This document shows, piece after piece, positions 1 through 6,824 of a DNA stretch of 9,173 nt. The stretch covers positions 1 to 9,173 of the forward strand of contig CANIAV010000021.1 in assembly GCA_947465365.1 (NCBI GenBank), written 5' to 3'. Every line of letters begins with the position of its first letter. The first letter of the stretch is position 1. Origin of the DNA: Actinomycetota bacterium. Its GTDB lineage: Bacteria > Actinomycetota > Actinomycetes > Nanopelagicales > Nanopelagicaceae. The notes below the pieces were generated by a model. That model was not told the DNA's origin. It searched no databases and was given only the letters and a program-made list of their open reading frames with translations. The translations under genes were made by a program, and so were the position numbers.

Positions 1-1173
1 AAGACCGATAAAGCCTATGAATATGTAGGTATTCCGGCTATTTTCGAAGTGAAGCAGCGCAACATATGCGCAATAGATAATGGCAAGAATTAGAAATGGT
101 TCGAAAACGATTGCGTAGAAAGAAAATACTGTGCGTTTTTGAAAGAAGAACCAAGGCAGGTATCCAGCTGCAATTCCAGTGACGATGATGTTAAGGGGCG
201 GTTCATAACGTTTCTGAGCAAATGATTTAAACCAAAAACCTATAACTATCCCAAAGGCGATAGTGCCAATCCACCACAGAAACGGTGTTCCCAGCGCTAA
301 AACTTCTTGTGAACAATTGCTAGAGCCACAACTTTTCGGTGTCTCATAGAAGAAGGAAGTCGGCCGTCCCATTACCAACCAACTCCAGGGATTTGCTTGG
401 TAAGCATGTTTTTCAACTAAACCGGTGTGAAAGCCCAACATCTGCGAGTGATAATGAATAAAAGATGTCATTACATTATTTGAGTAATCCCGATCCCAAC
501 CGCGGTTTGAGATAAACCAACCAGTCCAAGAAGTTAAGTAAACTGAAATTGGTAGAAAGGCATATTGAAGCAAAGTCTTTATGGTTGGTTTTATCAAGTC
601 GCGTCCAGTGTGATGGGCAAAAGCACGATAGAGCGCAACCAGTGCAAAGAGCGCGAGATAGTAAATCCCGCTCCATTTAGTCGCGATCGCAAGTCCAAGT
701 ACCAGACCTGCCCACCAATGCCAACGCATCAAGAAGAGATAAGTAGCCAACAAAATAAAGAAAGCTAAGTAGATATCTAATAAGGCGGTGCGCGAGTGAA
801 CTAGTGCCAAACCATCCATCGCCATTAGCGCACTTGCGGCAGTAGTTAAGAAAGAGTTGCGGAATAAACGGTGAGCAATCAGGGCGATAATGACAATCAT
901 TAGCGAGCCGAGTAATGCCCCCATAAAGCGCCAACCGAACTCGTTATCTCCAAAGAGTTTTATCCCGAGTGCGATCAGCCATTTGCCAATTGGGGGATGG
1001 ACTACAAATTCCGGGCCATTGCCAGTTACTTCAACGCCATGTGCTAAATAATCGCGGGCGCCATCGACGTAATAAACCTCATCAAATACAAATCCTTTAG
1101 GAGTTCCCAAGTGCAGCAAACGCAAGGCCAGTGCTGCGAAGGCGATCGCGCCAACATAGATGCGGGTTTTCAC
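1..1173 (-). CDS. pmt: Polyprenol-phosphate-mannose--protein mannosyltransferase (PMT/GT39), partial at the window edge
   Basis: An integral membrane glycosyltransferase that, in this family, moves mannose from polyprenyl-phosphate-mannose onto Ser/Thr of proteins during Sec export. The frame is open from GTG at 1173 down to base 1 (391 codons); the C-terminus lies outside the window, and the Mycobacterium homologue has about 500 residues. Visible signatures are a first hydrophobic segment (about 5-22), the catalytic Asp-Glu pair in FDEVYY (D31, E32), HPPIGKW (59-65), a second conserved block with SRTALLD (127-133), ATKWSG (164-169), and the actinobacterial-type stretch NPWSWLVMGRP (261-271) followed by C282 and C287. 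Hydrophobic segments recur at about 84-104, 131-149, 171-186 and 201-221. No other start codon is in frame upstream near the gene, and there is no Shine-Dalgarno. A TACGCT box ends 6 nt before GTG, which suits a leaderless mRNA. It is divergent from rsmI, as in Mycobacterium. Family assignment is secure; the exact substrate is inferred. Confidence 0.93.
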   Translation of the reverse strand, partial: MKTRIYVGAIAFAALALRLLHLGTPKGFVFDEVYYVDGARDYLAHGVEVTGNGPEFVVHPPIGKWLIALGIKLFGDNEFGWRFMGALLGSLMIVIIALIAHRLFRNSFLTTAASALMAMDGLALVHSRTALLDIYLAFFILLATYLFLMRWHWWAGLVLGLAIATKWSGIYYLALFALVALYRAFAHHTGRDLIKPTIKTLLQYAFLPISVYLTSWTGWFISNRGWDRDYSNNVMTSFIHYHSQMLGFHTGLVEKHAYQANPWSWLVMGRPTSFFYETPKSCGSSNCSQEVLALGTPFLWWIGTIAFGIVIGFWFKSFAQKRYEPPLNIIVTGIAAGYLPWFFFQKRTVFSFYAIVFEPFLILAIIYCAYVALLHFENSRNTYIFIGFIGL

Positions 1174-1179
1174 ATGCTT

Positions 1180-1185
1180 AGCGTA
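1180..1185 (-). promoter_or_regulatory. Candidate -10 box (TACGCT) for leaderless pmt
   Basis: Read on the minus strand, TACGCT matches the actinobacterial TANNNT -10 pattern, and its last T lies 7 nt upstream of the GTG start. Transcription would therefore begin on the start codon. No convincing -35 is visible and the match is short, so this is a prediction only. Confidence 0.35.
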
Positions 1186-1187
1186 CT

Positions 1188-1194
1188 GAGAGGA
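1188..1194 (+). promoter_or_regulatory. Ribosome binding site of rsmI
   Basis: GAGAGGA ends 7 nt before the ATG at 1202, which is good Shine-Dalgarno spacing. It supports that ATG over the internal ATG at 1214. Most other starts in the window have weak or no Shine-Dalgarno. Confidence 0.5.
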
Positions 1195-1201
1195 TGTACC
1201 T

Positions 1202-2044
1202 ATGGCTTTAACGATGGCGGCGACTCCTCTGGGAAATCCCCTTGATGCTAGCCCGCGCCTAAAAGATGCGATCACCAGCGCAGAAATAATTGCTGCCGAA
1301 GATTCACGTCGCTTTCATCGCCTTTGTTCAGATATCGGTGTGACATTTACTGGCAAGGTAATTTCATTCTTCGATGGAAATGAAACAGAACGAAGTGAAG
1401 AGATCTTGCAATATCTGCGCGCCGGTAAAAACGTTTTAGTTGTATCTGATGCCGGAATGCCAACAATTAGCGATCCCGGATTTCGTTTAGCCCGCGATGC
1501 AATGGCTGAAAAATTAGAGGTAAAGGTAATTCCTGGGCCGAGTGCACCTGTAATGGCGATAGCGCTTTCTGGATTAGCAACAGATCGCTTCACCTTTGAA
1601 GGCTTTACCCCGCGCGCACTTGGTGCCCGCCAAGCAACTTTTGAAGCGCTGCGCTTTGAAGAGCGCACCATGGTCTTCTTTGAAGCACCTCATCGCTTAG
1701 TTGAATCGCTGCAAGATGCTAAAACCATTTTCGGTGGCGATCGCCGCGGCGCAATCTGTCGCGAAATGACAAAAACTTATGAAGAAACGATTCGCGGTTC
1801 AATTACCGAGCTTTTGCAATGGGCCGAGAGCAAAGAAGTTTTAGGTGAGATAACGCTTGTTATCGCCGGCGCCGAAGTCGGAACGGCAGAAAAATCTGCC
1901 ACAGATATGGTCGCCCGAGTCCGTGAATTTGAGGCTGCCGGAATGGATCGCAAGAGCGCGATTTCCACCGTTGCAGATGAATTCGACCTGCCAAAGCGGA
2001 TCGTTTATGCAGCGGTAGTTGATGCGAATAAGATGCGCTCGTGA
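1202..2044 (+). CDS. rsmI: 16S rRNA (cytidine(1402)-2'-O)-methyltransferase RsmI
   Basis: Methylates the 2'-OH of C1402 in the decoding centre of 16S rRNA using S-adenosylmethionine; cytoplasmic. The 280-residue protein has the usual family length and the tetrapyrrole-methylase fold signatures: ATPLGNP near the N-terminus (7-13), AAEDSRR (31-37), the diagnostic SDAGMPTISDPG (82-93), the VIPGPSAP loop (109-116), FFEAPHRL (159-166), CREMTKTYEE (187-196) and LGEITLVIAG (214-223). The start at 1202 is chosen because of the GAGAGGA ribosome binding site and because only a few residues precede the first conserved motif. It is the first gene of a five-gene operon, divergent from pmt across 28 nt, and its TGA overlaps the metG GTG by 4 nt, implying translational coupling. 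Nothing is missing from the motifs. The C-terminal 60 residues are helical and less conserved, as is normal for the family. Confidence 0.96.
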   Translation: MALTMAATPLGNPLDASPRLKDAITSAEIIAAEDSRRFHRLCSDIGVTFTGKVISFFDGNETERSEEILQYLRAGKNVLVVSDAGMPTISDPGFRLARDAMAEKLEVKVIPGPSAPVMAIALSGLATDRFTFEGFTPRALGARQATFEALRFEERTMVFFEAPHRLVESLQDAKTIFGGDRRGAICREMTKTYEETIRGSITELLQWAESKEVLGEITLVIAGAEVGTAEKSATDMVARVREFEAAGMDRKSAISTVADEFDLPKRIVYAAVVDANKMRS

Positions 2045-3603
2045 AGTCTTTCTATCTAACAACGCCGATTTACTATGTAAATGATGCGCCTCATATCGGC
2101 CATGCATATACAACGGTCGCCGGCGATGTTCTTACTCGCTGGCATCGCCAACGCGGTGAATCAGTCTGGTTCTTAACCGGCACAGATGAGCATGGACAGA
2201 AGGTAATGCGCACCGCTGAACAAAATAACGTGGCACCGCAAGCCTGGGTAGATAAGTTAGTTGCCGATGCGTGGAAACCTAATTGGCAAGCGCTAAATAT
2301 CGCAAACGATGACTTTATTCGCACGACAGAGCCGCGCCACACAGAGCGCGTTCAAAAGTTTTTACAATCGTTAAAAGGTGCTGGACATATTTACGCCGGC
2401 AAATATGAAGGCCCATACTGTGTTGGTTGTGAAGAATTTAAACTACCTGGCGATTTAATCGATGCCGATGGTCAAAAACTCTGCCCAATACATAGCAAAC
2501 CAGTTGAGTTAGTAAATGAAAATAACTGGTTCTTTAGACTCTCTGCCTTTGTTGAACCTTTGCTCGAGCACTACCGTAAAAATCCTGACGCTTGCCAACC
2601 GGAAAGCGCGCGCAACGAAGTTGTCTCCTTTCTAGAAGGTGGCGTTTCAGATTTATCTATCTCTCGTTCGACATTTGATTGGGGAATTCCCGTACCGTGG
2701 GATACCGATCAAGTTGTCTACGTGTGGTTTGATGCCTTGCTTAACTACGCAACCGCAGTTGGTTTAACTGATGCGCCAGATTCTCAAGGTGGAAAGAAAT
2801 TTGCGCAGACTTGGCCGGCAGATGTGCACTTAGTTGGAAAAGATATCTTGCGCTTTCACGCCGTTATTTGGCCAGCAATGTTGATGGCGGCAGGCCTGGA
2901 AGTTCCGAAGAAAGTATTTGCCCACGGCTGGTTACTGGTCGGCGGCGAGAAGATGAGTAAGAGCAAGCTAACGGGTATTGCACCATCAGATATCACTGAT
3001 CACTTTGGCGTTGATGCTTTCCGTTATTACTTCTTGCGCGCAATTCCCTTTGGCAGCGATGGCTCTTTCTCTTGGGAAGATATGTCTGCTCGTTATACCT
3101 CTGAACTAGCTAACGATTTCGGCAACCTAGCTTCGCGTCTTGCGGCAATGATTGAAAAATATTGCGAAGGTAAAGTCCCAGCGGTAGCAACAGATGCCGG
3201 GCTAAGTGCTGCACTTACTGCAACTGTTGCTAAGGCAGATGCGGCGATGGTCGCCCTTGATTTCCAAGGCGGCATCACCGCCATGATGGATTTCTGCAAG
3301 AAGGTAAATGGCTATGTCACCGAGAAAGAGCCTTGGATTCTGGCTAAAGATGAGGCTAATAAGGCTGAGTTAAACGAAGTTCTATATAACACCGCGGAAT
3401 CTTTGCGCGCACTGGCTGTCTTGATGCACCCGGTAATGCCTGCGACAACTGAAATCTTGTGGGAAAGCTTAGGCGCAAATAAATCTATCGGCGCACTTTC
3501 TGCGCAAATAATTTCCAACGTTGCAACGTGGGGTCAGTTACCAGAAGGAACTATCGTTACTAAGACTCCAGTTCTATTTCCACGACTTGAGATAAAAGAG
3601 TAA
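2041..3603 (+). CDS. metG: Methionyl-tRNA synthetase
   Basis: Class I aminoacyl-tRNA synthetase that charges tRNA-Met (initiator and elongator) with methionine. The 520 residues match the short actinobacterial form and lack the C-terminal dimerisation domain of the longer E. coli enzyme. The Rossmann-fold HIGH motif is H18-I-G-H21 and the KMSKS loop is at 304-308, within GGEKMSKSK. The connective domain carries one putative zinc site, C127, C130, C148 and H151 (CVGC...CPIH), where some relatives have a fourth Cys. The block WFDALLNY (229-236) contributes to the substrate pocket. The GTG start at 2041 overlaps the rsmI stop (GTGA), and the first motif begins at once with LTTPIYY, so no earlier start is plausible. 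A 6-nt gap precedes tatD. The neighbours rsmI and tatD are the usual ones in actinobacteria. Confidence 0.97.
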   Translation: MKSFYLTTPIYYVNDAPHIGHAYTTVAGDVLTRWHRQRGESVWFLTGTDEHGQKVMRTAEQNNVAPQAWVDKLVADAWKPNWQALNIANDDFIRTTEPRHTERVQKFLQSLKGAGHIYAGKYEGPYCVGCEEFKLPGDLIDADGQKLCPIHSKPVELVNENNWFFRLSAFVEPLLEHYRKNPDACQPESARNEVVSFLEGGVSDLSISRSTFDWGIPVPWDTDQVVYVWFDALLNYATAVGLTDAPDSQGGKKFAQTWPADVHLVGKDILRFHAVIWPAMLMAAGLEVPKKVFAHGWLLVGGEKMSKSKLTGIAPSDITDHFGVDAFRYYFLRAIPFGSDGSFSWEDMSARYTSELANDFGNLASRLAAMIEKYCEGKVPAVATDAGLSAALTATVAKADAAMVALDFQGGITAMMDFCKKVNGYVTEKEPWILAKDEANKAELNEVLYNTAESLRALAVLMHPVMPATTEILWESLGANKSIGALSAQIISNVATWGQLPEGTIVTKTPVLFPRLEIKE

Positions 3604-3609
3604 TTTTCT

Positions 3610-4482
3610 ATGGCAGATCGCCACAATCGCGATATTGATCGCCCGCTGGCGCCAGCGCCTAAACCTTTACCTGTTCCAACCGTTGACGCCCACGCACATT
3701 TAGAAATTGTTACAGATGCTGCTCCTGATTCAGATGCGGTTAAACAAGTATTAGATGATGCCAAAACCGCCGGTGTTGATCGAGTTGTGCAAGTTGGTTA
3801 TTCGGCAGAACAATCAAAATGGTGTGTGGCCGCTGCTGAACATTTCGATGATCGCGTATTAGCAGCCGTTGCCTTGCACCCCAATGAAGCACCTGTTGTT
3901 CCTGATATGGAAGCTGATTTAAAGATAATCGAAAGCCTTGCGATGCATCCGCGGGTACGAGCAATTGGTGAAACTGGGCTTGATTATTTCCGCACCCCGC
4001 CAGAACTGCGTAAGCGCCAACAAGATTCCTTTAAATGGCATATTGAGTTAGCAAAGAGAACCAAGAAAGCGCTAGTTATCCATGATCGCGATTCGCATGA
4101 TGATGTCCTATCGATCTTGCTAGAAGTCGGCGCTCCTGAGAAAACTGTCTTTCACTGCTTTTCCGGCGATGTCGCAATGGCCAAGATCTGTATCGATCGC
4201 GGTTACATACTTTCCTTTGCGGGTACCTTAACTTTTAAGAACGCACCTGATCTGCGCGAGGCGGTAAAGCTAGTTCCTTACGACCAATTACTGGTTGAAA
4301 CAGATTCTCCATTTTTAGCACCAATGCCTAATCGTGGTGCGTTAAATACCCCTGCACAGATTGCAAATATTGTGCGAGCGATGGCCGAAGAACGTAACGA
4401 GAGCGTTGGAACTCTCGCCCAAGCACTCTCTGATAACGCAGAGCGGATATTTGGTTCATTTGCTGCAGGTTCCACTTTATGA
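3610..4482 (+). CDS. tatD: TatD-family metal-dependent hydrolase (3'-5' DNase)
   Basis: A TIM-barrel metallohydrolase; characterised relatives are Mg-dependent 3'-5' exonucleases acting on single-stranded DNA or RNA, linked to DNA repair. All metal ligands are visible: H28 and H30 in VDAHAHLE, E121 in GETGLDY, H158 in VIHDRDSHDD, H182 in HCFSG, and D232 in ETDSPFLAP. The 290-residue length is slightly above the family norm because of a Pro-rich N-terminal extension of about 24 residues (APAPKPLPVP). The region after D232 reads NRGALNTPA, a slightly diverged form of the usual RGK-NEP segment. ATG at 3610 lies 6 nt after the metG stop, with only a weak purine-rich stretch (AAAAGAG) upstream inside metG. 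The stop overlaps the rsmA start by 4 nt. The physiological substrate cannot be read from sequence. Confidence 0.93.
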   Translation: MADRHNRDIDRPLAPAPKPLPVPTVDAHAHLEIVTDAAPDSDAVKQVLDDAKTAGVDRVVQVGYSAEQSKWCVAAAEHFDDRVLAAVALHPNEAPVVPDMEADLKIIESLAMHPRVRAIGETGLDYFRTPPELRKRQQDSFKWHIELAKRTKKALVIHDRDSHDDVLSILLEVGAPEKTVFHCFSGDVAMAKICIDRGYILSFAGTLTFKNAPDLREAVKLVPYDQLLVETDSPFLAPMPNRGALNTPAQIANIVRAMAEERNESVGTLAQALSDNAERIFGSFAAGSTL

Positions 4483-5318
4483 CCTTGCTAGGTGCGGCCG
4501 AAATTCGCTCCTTAGCTGCGCAATTGGATTTAAAACCAGCTAAAGCTCTGGGTCAGAACTTTGTAATTGATGCCAATGTTTGCCGAAAGATCGTGCGCAC
4601 CGCAGGAATTACTGCAACTGATATCGCGCTAGAGATTGGCCCCGGACTTGGTTCATTGACTTTGGCGCTGATGGAAGAAGCAGCCAGCGTGGTTGCAGTT
4701 GAAATTGATACTCGTTTAGCAAATCAACTTCCCATTACTGCAGCTGCACATAGCGATCGCCCGCATTTATTAACAGTTATTAATCAGGATGCTTTGCAAT
4801 TAAAGAATTTGCCAGCAGATCCGACAGTTTTAGTCGCTAACTTGCCCTACAACGTTTCAGTTCCGGTATTTCTGCATCTCTTGGAGATTCTGCCAACTCT
4901 GCGCAGCGGTGTGGTGATGGTTCAGGCCGAAGTCGCCGATCGTTTAACTGCTAAACCAAATACCAAAGAGTATGGAATTCCATCAGTGAAAGCTGCCTGG
5001 TGGGCCGAAGTTACTGGCGCTGGATCTGTTTCAAGATCTATCTTCTGGCCAGCCCCCAATGTTGATTCAAAGCTGGTGGCATTTACCCGCCGGGCAACGC
5101 CTGGAGATGAAACGTTGCGCAAAGAAGTATTTACCATTATTGATCTAGCTTTTGCGCAACGTCGCAAAATGTTACGCGCTGCCTTGTCATCAAGATATGG
5201 CGGATCAGGCGCTGCGGAAGCACACCTAATTGCCGCAGGAATTGATCCAACGCTGCGCGGTGAATCGCTAGATATCCACGGTTTCTGCAAAATCGCACAA
5301 CAGGGTTTAGAGTCTTAA
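4479..5318 (+). CDS. rsmA: 16S rRNA (adenine(1518)-N6/adenine(1519)-N6)-dimethyltransferase RsmA (KsgA)
   Basis: Dimethylates two adjacent adenines in helix 45 of 16S rRNA late in 30S assembly; loss of the enzyme usually gives kasugamycin resistance. The 279-residue protein shows LGQNFVID (24-31), the SAM-binding motif I EIGPGLGS (52-59), the acidic end of motif II in VAVEID (72-77), the catalytic motif IV NLPYN (121-125), FWPAPNVDSKLV (189-200) and the C-terminal FAQRRKMLRAAL (225-236). The start overlaps tatD (ATGA), and a short AGG lies 9 nt upstream inside tatD. Only one base separates its stop from the ispE GTG. In Mycobacterium and Streptomyces a resuscitation-promoting factor gene lies between tatD and this gene; here there is none. 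All catalytic positions are intact. Confidence 0.97.
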   Translation: MTLLGAAEIRSLAAQLDLKPAKALGQNFVIDANVCRKIVRTAGITATDIALEIGPGLGSLTLALMEEAASVVAVEIDTRLANQLPITAAAHSDRPHLLTVINQDALQLKNLPADPTVLVANLPYNVSVPVFLHLLEILPTLRSGVVMVQAEVADRLTAKPNTKEYGIPSVKAAWWAEVTGAGSVSRSIFWPAPNVDSKLVAFTRRATPGDETLRKEVFTIIDLAFAQRRKMLRAALSSRYGGSGAAEAHLIAAGIDPTLRGESLDIHGFCKIAQQGLES

Positions 5319-5319
5319 C

Positions 5320-6240
5320 GTGCCAAATTCATCTAACGCAACCGTCACGGTGCGCGTTCCTGCCAAAGTAAATCTGCAATTGGCAGTTGGTCCGCGCGAG
5401 GCAGATGGATTTCATAATTTAGTAACAGTCTTTCAAGCGATCTCGATTTATGACGATGTCACGATAAGCAAAACGGCGCCTGGCTCTGGCATCACGATTG
5501 CGATCACCGGCGATCACACTCATGGCGTTCCGGCAGATTCGACTAATTTGGCGGTAAAAGCTGCGCAATTAATCGCCGATGACTATGACTTTGCGTTAGA
5601 TATCCATATTGAAGTGAATAAATCGATCCCAGTTGCCGGTGGAATGGCTGGCGGTAGCGCAGATGCGGCAGCGGTAATTGTTGGAGTAAATGAGTTATTT
5701 ACATTAGAGATGTCGCGCGAAGAGATGTTGGAATTTGGATCAAAGCTCGGCAGCGATGTGCCTTTTATGATTACCGGAGGCACTGCAATTGGCCAAGGAC
5801 GCGGCGATCAATTAACGGCAGCGCTTTCACGCGGTACTTATCACTGGGTTTTGGCCTTATCAAGCGTTGGACTTTCTACACCTGCCGTTTATCAAGAGTG
5901 TGATCGTCTTCGTGCAGGTTTAGATATTGCAGCGCCACAAACTAGCGATGCGCTGATGCAATCATTACTGGCAGCTGATCCCAAAGCTGTAGGACTTGCG
6001 CTACAAAATGATCTGCAATCTGCTGCCTGTTCACTGCGCCCAGCACTTACTTTGGTTTTGGATGTTGGCGAAGAATATGGCGCACTTGGCGCAATTGTTT
6101 CTGGCTCTGGCCCAACTGTTGCATTTTTAGTTGCCGATGAAGAGCAAGGTTTAGATCTGGCTGTAGCGCTGACATCAAGCGGAGTTGTCGGCAGCGTCGC
6201 CCGGGCTTATGGCCCAGTGCCTGGCGCTAAAGTTATTTAA
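5320..6240 (+). CDS. ispE: 4-diphosphocytidyl-2-C-methyl-D-erythritol kinase
   Basis: ATP-dependent kinase of the MEP (non-mevalonate) isoprenoid pathway; it phosphorylates the 2-hydroxyl of CDP-methylerythritol and so feeds undecaprenyl phosphate, carotenoid and quinone synthesis. It belongs to the GHMP superfamily. The active-site Lys is K16 in PAKVN (14-18), the glycine-rich ATP loop is PVAGGMAGGSADAAA (104-118), the catalytic Asp is D146 in GSDVPF (144-149), and motif 3 is SGSGPT (261-266). Length is 306 residues, normal for actinobacteria. The GTG start lies one base after the rsmA stop (TAAcGTG), and no good Shine-Dalgarno is evident, so translation is probably coupled to rsmA. This is the last gene of the operon; its TAA overlaps the stop codon of the opposing MarR gene and no terminator hairpin is visible at the junction. 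Confidence 0.96.
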   Translation: MPNSSNATVTVRVPAKVNLQLAVGPREADGFHNLVTVFQAISIYDDVTISKTAPGSGITIAITGDHTHGVPADSTNLAVKAAQLIADDYDFALDIHIEVNKSIPVAGGMAGGSADAAAVIVGVNELFTLEMSREEMLEFGSKLGSDVPFMITGGTAIGQGRGDQLTAALSRGTYHWVLALSSVGLSTPAVYQECDRLRAGLDIAAPQTSDALMQSLLAADPKAVGLALQNDLQSAACSLRPALTLVLDVGEEYGALGAIVSGSGPTVAFLVADEEQGLDLAVALTSSGVVGSVARAYGPVPGAKVI

Positions 6241-6731
6241 CTCTCTTCCAAATGTGCGGCAAGCACGCTCAGTAAATCAGCTAGCGCTAACCGCTGTTCG
6301 CGGGTAAGTCCCTTTAATAATTCACGTTCATGTTCAAGTAAACCTTCCAGCGCTTTATCAACTGCGCGCATTCCAGATGCAGTTAACGTGACAAGAGAAC
6401 CGCGGCCATCGTTTGGATCTGGTTGGCGAGTTATTAATTTCAACTCTTCTAAGTGATCTAAACGATTTGTCATGGTGCCGCTAGTAACCAGAGTTTGCTG
6501 CATGAGTTCACCGGGGGAGAGTTGGTAAGGATCTCCGGCGCGACGCAGCGCAGCTAAAACATCAAAGCCCCAAGTTTCTAAATCAGCGAATGCATCACGT
6601 CGAGCGATATCTAAATTGCGCGAAATTCGCGAGATACGACTTAAGACCGCAAATGGGCTTAGATCAAGATCGGGGCGTTCGCGCTTCCAGGCCGCAATTA
6701 GGCGGTCTACTTCATCACGATGTGCGCTCAT
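6237..6731 (-). CDS. MarR-family winged helix-turn-helix transcriptional regulator
   Basis: A 164-residue dimeric-type DNA-binding regulator. The winged helix-turn-helix spans roughly 55-120: the scaffold helix begins at LSPGEL (71-76), the likely recognition helix is SGTMTNRLDHLE (84-95), and the wing carries the typical Asp-Arg pair in DPNDGRG (105-111) followed by VTLTASG. The N-terminal and C-terminal helices (about 5-50 and 121-163) would form the dimer interface; no Cys is present, so Cys-based redox sensing of the OhrR type is unlikely. The ATG at 6731 lacks a Shine-Dalgarno, and a TAGCCT box lies 8 nt upstream, suggesting a leaderless or very short leader. The gene converges on ispE with a 4-nt overlap. 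No efflux pump or enzyme sits beside it, so ligand and targets are unknown; autoregulation through the neighbouring inverted repeat is inferred. Confidence 0.92.
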   Translation of the reverse strand: MSAHRDEVDRLIAAWKRERPDLDLSPFAVLSRISRISRNLDIARRDAFADLETWGFDVLAALRRAGDPYQLSPGELMQQTLVTSGTMTNRLDHLEELKLITRQPDPNDGRGSLVTLTASGMRAVDKALEGLLEHERELLKGLTREQRLALADLLSVLAAHLEES

Positions 6732-6739
6732 AGAGGTAC

Positions 6740-6745
6740 AGGCTA
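6740..6745 (-). promoter_or_regulatory. Candidate -10 box (TAGCCT) of the MarR gene
   Basis: On the minus strand TAGCCT fits TANNNT and ends 8 nt before the ATG, placing the expected transcript start about 1-2 nt upstream of it. It differs by a single base from the box seen before glmU (TAGACT). No clear -35 is visible. Confidence 0.33.
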
Positions 6746-6747
6746 GC

Positions 6748-6759
6748 GGCGAGATCGCC
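6748..6759. promoter_or_regulatory. Inverted repeat GGCGA-ga-TCGCC, candidate MarR operator
   Basis: A perfect 5-bp inverted repeat with a 2-bp centre, only 2 bp upstream of the candidate TAGCCT box of the MarR gene. A bound dimer there would block RNA polymerase, the usual mode of MarR autorepression. The site is shorter than typical MarR operators (about 16-20 bp), so the assignment is tentative. Confidence 0.3.
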
Positions 6760-6790
6760 CCGCGAAGTGTTGCCGAAAGCGTTAATGGTC

Positions 6791-6802
6791 GCGAGCACTC
6801 GC
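6791..6802. repeat. Inverted repeat GCGAG-ca-CTCGC upstream of tRNA-Gln
   Basis: A perfect 5-bp-arm, 2-bp-centre inverted repeat whose centre lies 43 bp from that of the repeat at 6748-6759. It falls about 23-34 bp upstream of the mature tRNA 5' end, that is, in the expected promoter of tRNA-Gln. The arm sequence is not the same as in the first repeat, though both contain GCGA. Confidence 0.35.
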
Positions 6803-6824
6803 ATTTATGAGGGAGAATATGCGT

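Larger units (their letters stand above)
6732..6824. other. Intergenic region between the MarR gene and tRNA-Gln
   Basis: These 93 nt must hold the start signals of both the leftward MarR gene and the rightward tRNA-Gln. I see no ORF of note. They contain two perfect 5-bp-arm, 2-nt-centre inverted repeats (6748-6759 and 6791-6802), annotated separately. For the tRNA, the AT-rich stretch at 6803-6820 (ending GAGAATAT) is the only plausible -10 area, but no hexamer there is convincing. Confidence 0.5.

Noticed and set aside
565..934. Small open frames on both strands within the first kilobase
   Set aside because: They lie inside the continuous 391-codon pmt frame on the minus strand, which carries the real family motifs.
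1315..1671. 118-codon antisense open frame inside rsmI
   Set aside because: Shadow of the rsmI coding frame, with low-complexity Ser/Ala/Lys-rich translation.
4361..4543. 60-codon plus-strand open frame across the tatD-rsmA junction
   Set aside because: Out of frame with two well-supported genes and without a ribosome binding site or recognisable product.
4922..5290. 122-codon antisense open frame inside rsmA
   Set aside because: Fully within a conserved gene whose frame shows all family motifs; the antisense product resembles no known family.
6276..6295. Palindrome TAGCGCTA near the 3' end of the MarR gene, as a possible terminator or operator
   Set aside because: Short, inside coding sequence, with no T tract and no positional logic; likely chance.
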